This document shows, piece by piece, positions 6,611 through 10,660 of a stretch of 10,660 nt of DNA; positions within the stretch are counted from its first letter, which is position 1; each line of letters opens with the position of its first letter. Location of the stretch: the NCBI GenBank assembly GCA_031281635.1, contig JAITFC010000100.1:1-10660 (forward strand), given 5' to 3'. The translations under genes were made by a program, and so were the position numbers. Below the pieces are notes generated by a model, which saw nothing but the letters and a program-made list of their open reading frames with translations, did no database searches and was not told the origin of the DNA. The stretch is from Puniceicoccales bacterium (lineage in GTDB: Bacteria > Verrucomicrobiota > Verrucomicrobiia > Opitutales > JAIRLM01).

Positions 6611-6695
6611 GATTTCTAAAATTAGTCACTGCCAATGCCTGGCAAAATGCACAAAAAAACTTGTATGCGCACGAAGCCGCACTACTATTGGTCTC

Positions 6696-7094
6696 ATGGA
6701 CAATGAATCTGAGGACCACAGAAGGCGAATGGACGGTTTTTGGAAAATTCTCCGATTAGTTTTGCAAACTTTGGCGAACGAAATTCCGGAGGAGCAGCGG
6801 GGCACTGATCGGCAAGCCAACGAGCGCTACGAAGGTTATACGGTCATTGCGGAATTGCTTGGTAAGTGCGCTTTTGCAAACAAAGTGAGCGACTTTTTGA
6901 AGGGCTTCGCTGACATAAACCCAGAGGAATTTGATCGTGAAATGGAAAAAGTTCAATTGGAGTATGGAATCGATTTTCGGGAAAAAGTTGATTCAGTGTG
7001 CAATTCCCTCGAAGAAATGGTCAAACTAGCCCTGCCGGCCGCAGATCCGGAAGCCGTCGAAGAAATTCTCCATGATATGTTTGTGGGACAGTAA
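6696..7094 (+). CDS. Small acidic alpha-helical protein, function unknown
   Basis: I do not recognise this 132-residue protein. It is soluble, rich in Glu, Asp and Lys, and looks wholly helical (FWKILRLVLQTLANEIPEE, VIAELLGKCAFANKVSDFLKGF, FREKVDSVCNSLEEMVKLAL, PEAVEEILHDMF). It has no signal peptide or membrane segment and only two cysteines, in unrelated positions. ATG 6696 is the first start; ATG 6729 (MDGFWKIL) would drop a charged, poorly structured beginning. Neither has a clear ribosome-binding site. It begins 85 bases after the SufU-like gene and may be co-transcribed with it, but nothing in the sequence points to an Fe-S role. An intact frame and a coherent helical composition support a real gene. 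Confidence 0.6.
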   Translation: MDNESEDHRRRMDGFWKILRLVLQTLANEIPEEQRGTDRQANERYEGYTVIAELLGKCAFANKVSDFLKGFADINPEEFDREMEKVQLEYGIDFREKVDSVCNSLEEMVKLALPAADPEAVEEILHDMFVGQ

Positions 7095-7174
7095 TAAATC
7101 CCGCAGGCTACCTGGTCCGAGTTTTTTCGTAGTGTTCCCCGGACTCCTCGCTGGCGTCAGAGTATGCGGCAATA

Positions 7175-7195
7175 TCTGCCAAGTTATTTGGCAGA
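7175..7195. repeat. Eight-base-pair inverted repeat upstream of the Skp-like gene
   Basis: TCTGCCAA and TTGGCAGA flank a five-base loop GTTAT. AAAA, not a T-run, follows on the + strand; TATTG follows on the - strand, so a classic terminator is unlikely. It sits in the 183-base gap before the skp-like gene, about 70 bases upstream of its Shine-Dalgarno, a plausible place for an operator. The rest of this gap holds an AT-rich stretch (TAAAAT at 7221-7226, a possible -10 box without a good -35). Confidence 0.4.
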
Positions 7196-7277
7196 AAATC
7201 TTGTCTTGCAGAGCATTTCGTAAAATTTTTTATTGAAAAAGACGCTGCGGCGTGTTCAAAATAAGGAGGAGAACGAT

Positions 7278-7844
7278 ATGAAAATGCATAAAGTAGTGAC
7301 GTTTGCGGCTGTGCTCGGGGCTTTGGCGCTTGCCGGGTGCGGGAAGGATGATTTGTCGCCTCACAGCGGCATTGTGACCGTTGACATTGGCAAAGTGTAC
7401 AGCAAATACAATCGCGCCGAGCGCTCCCGGGAGCAATTCCAAGAGGCCGTCGAGAAGGCGCAGGGAGAATTGCGCGGCATGCTGGAGGAGGGCGTCAAGA
7501 TGGCGCAAAATTTGAAAGAGATGCAGGAGAAGTTGGATAATCCGTCGCTCACCGATGCTTCCCGGGCGAGAATGCGCAAGGAGATCGAGGGTCTAACGGA
7601 AGACATTCGTCGCAAGGAAGTGGAACTGAACACGTTTCGCCAACAAACAGACCGGGAACTGATGGAGCGACGCGAAGAATTTGTCACGAAGCACATCGAG
7701 GAGATTCGCGATACGGTACGTAAAATTGTGAAAAAGCGGAGCGTTTCATTGGTGCTCAACACTTCGGGAGTAGAAGTGGTCTATTCACTTCCAGATATGG
7801 ATATTACGGAAAAAGTCATCGATGCCCTGAACGATGGGAATTGA
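7278..7844 (+). CDS. Skp/OmpH-family chaperone with lipoprotein signal
   Basis: Skp/OmpH proteins hold unfolded outer-membrane proteins in the periplasm. The start is well fixed: AAGGAGGAG at 7263-7271 lies eight bases before ATG 7278; the open frame upstream from TTG 7233 is not needed. The 188-residue protein opens with a signal peptide (MKMHKVVTFAAVLGALALAGC) whose end is a good lipobox, LAGC with Cys21, so processing to a lipoprotein is predicted. Then comes the family layout: a first beta strand (IVTVDIGKVYSKY), two long charged helices (about residues 45-140) forming the tentacle-like coiled coil, and a last strand region (VSLVLNTSGVEVVYS) ending DITEKVIDALN. Family length is normal. 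E. coli Skp has an ordinary signal peptide and is soluble, so the lipobox is unusual. The gene stands without bamA or lpxD beside it and converges on the autotransporter gene. Confidence 0.87.
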   Translation: MKMHKVVTFAAVLGALALAGCGKDDLSPHSGIVTVDIGKVYSKYNRAERSREQFQEAVEKAQGELRGMLEEGVKMAQNLKEMQEKLDNPSLTDASRARMRKEIEGLTEDIRRKEVELNTFRQQTDRELMERREEFVTKHIEEIRDTVRKIVKKRSVSLVLNTSGVEVVYSLPDMDITEKVIDALNDGN

Positions 7845-7869
7845 TTGTTTGCGATTGCGCCGAATCTCA

Positions 7870-7896
7870 CCCGGGGGGTACCCCGGGCGTAGTTTT
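7870..7896 (+). terminator. GC-rich hairpin between convergent genes
   Basis: CCCGGGG (7870-7876) and CCCCGGG (7881-7887) form a seven-base-pair all-GC stem with loop GGTA, 26 bases after the Skp-like stop. CGTAGTTTT follows, a short and interrupted T-run, so it fits a weak intrinsic terminator for the + strand. No T-run is present on the other strand, and it lies beyond the end of the autotransporter gene, so it could still slow transcription from that side. Confidence 0.5.
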
Positions 7897-7907
7897 GTGG
7901 TAACATT

Positions 7908-10660
7908 TTAGAATAGATGTGAGACCTGCAGATATCCTCTGATTCCCACTCTATTACCAACATAGATATTTGTGCCGCAATCCACTGTGAATGCGTGCAA
8001 ATTGTTGGAGTGCCATGTGACCTGTGCACTTCCGATTGCGCAGGTGCCGCGGAGTGATGAAGAAGGGATGGCATAGCCACGGACTTCCGCCTTTGATTCG
8101 CCGGAGAATTCCTGCTCTAAAGCGACCCCGCAACTGCTAATTAGACATCCATCGTCATTCGTCCTGGAGATTTTCGCGCCAAAGCGCCCGCGGACGGAGT
8201 GGATGGCGCTGCATTTCAGCGCATCGCCGGCGGCAAGCATGGTGTTTCCGTCTTTCCTCATTGTCCATATGCCCTTACCACCGAAGTCGATGGAAGTTTT
8301 GTCATTTTTCTGCCAGACCTGTCCGAAAGCCAAGTGCCCGCCGAAGAAGAAGTCGGAGATCCTGCATCTACTGCTGCGGTCCCTGTGGTCACGCAGAGTT
8401 TCACTGCGCCAATCGCCGAACAATTTCCCGATGCGGCACGTCCCCTCGCAATAGAAGTGATTAAGTGATTGCTCGCGAAAGTTTAATCGGGAAAGCGCGC
8501 CAATGCCATAGTTGTAACTTCTGTCCTTTCCGCCGACCGTTCCACCTTCGAATAGTTCGTCCGAGTCGAATTTGTTTTTTGTCGTGCTCTGCGCATGTCC
8601 ATATTCCACGAATGCACCCAGCACCATGTCCACGGTCCGCGGCTTCACTGGGACAACTGCTCCGCCAATGAAGGATGCCTGCTTAGTTCTGATGGTGAAG
8701 CCGTTTTTATAGGATGAATAATCTCCGGATAGTGGCACCGCGAAGAACGCCCCCTGTTTGTTTCCGAAAGTCTCGCATTGCTGGCCTTTGTGTTTGCATT
8801 TCTTACACAATTGTTGCAGATCTGACGCGCATATGTCCGCCACAACGTCGGCACCGTGATTGAGCAATGTCATGCTGGAGAGATAGCCCGTTGTGATAGC
8901 CTTTGCCTGCGGGTGCACTTGCACTTCTCCGGGAGTTGCTCTCAGAGTTCTTTCATTAATTTCCAATTTGAAAGGATACGCAAGAGCAGTCCCCAATTGT
9001 GCGTAGGCAACTGGTGTTTTTAATTTGCCTTGTATGTTTTTTTTGGTTCCTATTAGGGACACGTATTCATTCGAGAAATTGGGATAAAAATCTCCGGCGA
9101 ATGATATGCGAATTGTTGCTCCTTCAACATTTACCGTTCCGTTCGTTTTTAGCATTTGCTTATTTCCGACGCACGACGGGAGGACAAAGTGCGTTGTGCC
9201 TGATAATGTTAATTCATTATCATAGCCAACATTAATTTTGCTCACCATTTGTTTATTGTTGGGATCATAGGTCGGAGTAAATGTGGCTATGGATTTCGGA
9301 TCATCCCAGTCGAAGGATCCATCCGAGTGCACCAGATATTCTCGTACTTCCTGTTCGTAAGCCACTCGCAGCGTCCCATGTTCGAGGAGAACGAAGTCTC
9401 CAGCATTATCATATTTATCGCCGAATTTCGCTCCATTGTGCAGGGCAAATGTTCCTCTGCGAACGGTAGCACCATCTTCAAAAACTACATCGGACCTATA
9501 GCCGCATGTGCCATCGAATAAAATTGTTCCAGTGGCATTTTCATCGCTGTTTATTTCTATGCTAATTTTGCCTCCATATCCAATCGAAGTCGAAATCGGA
9601 TCATAGAAATAAATCGTACTTCCTTCCGTTGCCTGCAGGCTTAACTTTATCTTTAAATCATCAGGAACATACACACATAGTGCCATAGGGTTGAGTAATT
9701 CCGCTGTGTTTATGAAGAAGGGCATACTTTGTTCACCATTCCACTGAAAAATAATATCTCCTGAATTTGCAGAAATATTAGTATCGACAGATGACGATAT
9801 TGCTCCACCAGGTGCCATGTTTGAAGAGAATAATATGGAACCTCCAGAAAGATCTAGTGAAGCATCTCCTGAAGAATCGTAAAGATTCCCCACACAAATC
9901 GCACTTCCGTATTGGCTAGAATTGCCATAAAAAACAACGTTATGCATTTCGGCAATCATACTTTGAGCCAAAATTGCACCACCAGAATACATTGCAACAT
10001 TGTTAGCAAATCTGACATTTTCAAATTTTGCTGTGAGTGTGTCTTGGGCGACAATTGCTCCACCGGCCATTGCAAAATTATCGGTGAAATTTACATTTTT
10101 AAATTGCGCGCCTTTTCCCGAGAGGCAGGCAAAGGAACCACCGCCTTGTGCCGTATTTCCAGAAAAAGTAACGTCTTCGATTAGCCCACTAAAACAGCCA
10201 GCAATCCCTATGGCACCGCCGTAGTTGTCTGCAATATTCTGCTGAAAAAGTGTATTTTTCACAGTAAATGCGCAATCCCCATTGATGAAAATAGCACCAC
10301 CAGCGCCATCGAATTTTATTCCATCGTTATTGCTACCAAATGCGCCATTCGCGTAAAATGTGCAATCGCAAATTTTCCCTGCAAATGATTCAGCATATAT
10401 GGCTCCACCTATACCATCTTCATTCTGACTACGGCCATCAACCTTATTGTATGAAAAACACGAATGGGAAATATCGCCGGAAAATTCGCCAACTGACACC
10501 GCACCACCGCGCCGCCTTGCTTTGTTGTGCTGGAATGTAGAATGATGAATTCCGCCGCAAAGTGATTGAAATGACAGTGCACCACCGTCTTTTTGCGACA
10601 CATTGCAATCAAATGTTGAATGATGAACTCCATTTAGTAGCTTAAGCGAAGCGACTGCGC
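7908..10660 (-). CDS. Pmp-like autotransporter, 5' end outside window
   Basis: A surface autotransporter: the C-terminal part forms an outer-membrane barrel and the passenger is exposed. The frame remains open upstream of the GTG at 10601 to the window edge, so 916 residues are visible and the start, signal peptide and more repeats are missing. The passenger (bases about 9895-10660) has some ten repeats with GGA[IVL] and FxxN tetrapeptides, as in chlamydial Pmp proteins (STFQHN..RRRGGAVSV, TLFQQN..NYGGAIGI, VRFANN..YSGGAILA), expected to build a right-handed beta-helix. A beta-rich PMP-like middle follows (about 8840-9890), then a cysteine-rich linker (8775-8831), then a barrel of about 280 residues beginning GAFFAVPLSGDYSSY and ending in YLQVSHLF, with the terminal Phe that the Bam machinery recognises. 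Adhesion is the known role of chlamydial Pmps; here it is inference. Confidence 0.9.
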   Translation of the reverse strand, partial: AVASLKLLNGVHHSTFDCNVSQKDGGALSFQSLCGGIHHSTFQHNKARRRGGAVSVGEFSGDISHSCFSYNKVDGRSQNEDGIGGAIYAESFAGKICDCTFYANGAFGSNNDGIKFDGAGGAIFINGDCAFTVKNTLFQQNIADNYGGAIGIAGCFSGLIEDVTFSGNTAQGGGSFACLSGKGAQFKNVNFTDNFAMAGGAIVAQDTLTAKFENVRFANNVAMYSGGAILAQSMIAEMHNVVFYGNSSQYGSAICVGNLYDSSGDASLDLSGGSILFSSNMAPGGAISSSVDTNISANSGDIIFQWNGEQSMPFFINTAELLNPMALCVYVPDDLKIKLSLQATEGSTIYFYDPISTSIGYGGKISIEINSDENATGTILFDGTCGYRSDVVFEDGATVRRGTFALHNGAKFGDKYDNAGDFVLLEHGTLRVAYEQEVREYLVHSDGSFDWDDPKSIATFTPTYDPNNKQMVSKINVGYDNELTLSGTTHFVLPSCVGNKQMLKTNGTVNVEGATIRISFAGDFYPNFSNEYVSLIGTKKNIQGKLKTPVAYAQLGTALAYPFKLEINERTLRATPGEVQVHPQAKAITTGYLSSMTLLNHGADVVADICASDLQQLCKKCKHKGQQCETFGNKQGAFFAVPLSGDYSSYKNGFTIRTKQASFIGGAVVPVKPRTVDMVLGAFVEYGHAQSTTKNKFDSDELFEGGTVGGKDRSYNYGIGALSRLNFREQSLNHFYCEGTCRIGKLFGDWRSETLRDHRDRSSRCRISDFFFGGHLAFGQVWQKNDKTSIDFGGKGIWTMRKDGNTMLAAGDALKCSAIHSVRGRFGAKISRTNDDGCLISSCGVALEQEFSGESKAEVRGYAIPSSSLRGTCAIGSAQVTWHSNNLHAFTVDCGTNIYVGNRVGIRGYLQVSHLF
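9895..10660 (-). repeat. GGAI/FxxN protein repeats of the passenger domain
   Basis: About ten degenerate units of roughly 22-32 residues, each with an FxxN and usually a GGA[IVL] motif: TFDCN/GGAL, TFQHN/GGAV, CFSYN/GGAI, TFYAN/GGAI, LFQQN/GGAI, TFSGN/GGSF, NFTDN/GGAI, RFANN/GGAI and VFYGN/GSAI. The last units are decayed (GGSF, GSAI). The array continues past the window edge. At the base level the units share the complements of GGTGGTGC-like strings but differ greatly, so they are old repeats and not a recent tandem expansion. Confidence 0.85.

Noticed and set aside
7908..10601. GTG at 10601 as the true start of the autotransporter
   Set aside because: The frame stays open to the window edge and encodes another repeat unit (HHSTFDCN) upstream, and there is no signal peptide after 10601.
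9895..10660. CRISPR-like or tandem DNA repeats in the right end
   Set aside because: The periodicity is at the protein level (FxxN/GGAI); the base sequence has no identical repeat with regular spacers.

Overview
The window looks like a chromosomal segment of a Gram-negative bacterium of the PVC group (Verrucomicrobiota/Chlamydiota), with Verrucomicrobiota slightly favoured. The reasons are lipopolysaccharide synthesis (KdsD), a phosphatidylserine decarboxylase that reads like the chlamydial form, a SufU-type Fe-S protein, a dimeric all-alpha dUTPase, and a large autotransporter carrying the GGAI/FxxN repeats best known from chlamydial Pmp proteins. This placement is inference from protein resemblance; no rRNA is present to confirm it.

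Left part, + strand (1-3093): the 3' end of kdsD (Kdo pathway), a short regulatory gap with a possible promoter and a strong Shine-Dalgarno that faces a five-codon open frame, a thymidine/pyrimidine-nucleoside phosphorylase-family gene whose phosphate-binding residues are replaced, and psd. On the - strand (3163-4984) lie an isolated gspF/pilC-type inner-membrane platform gene and a small two-helix membrane protein.

Middle part, + strand (5053-7844): dimeric dUTPase, an 88-residue predicted membrane protein, a possible structured element directly in front of a tRNA-Leu(GAG), the SufU-like gene, a small acidic helical protein of unknown function, and a Skp/OmpH-family periplasmic chaperone that carries a lipobox. 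A GC-rich hairpin closes this part.

Right part, - strand (7908 to beyond 10660): a very large Pmp-like autotransporter. Its C-terminal barrel, the PMP-like middle and about ten beta-helix repeats are visible. The N-terminus and signal peptide lie outside the window. The Skp-like gene and the autotransporter converge, which puts an outer-membrane-protein chaperone next to a likely client.

Most genes are housekeeping genes and no complete multi-gene novel system is visible. The points most worth a second look are the altered phosphorylase active site, the lipoprotein form of Skp, the cysteine cluster and repeat architecture of the autotransporter, the paired arms flanking the 5877-6002 gap, and the minicistron in front of the phosphorylase gene. 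Several starts are uncertain because few genes have a clear Shine-Dalgarno sequence.
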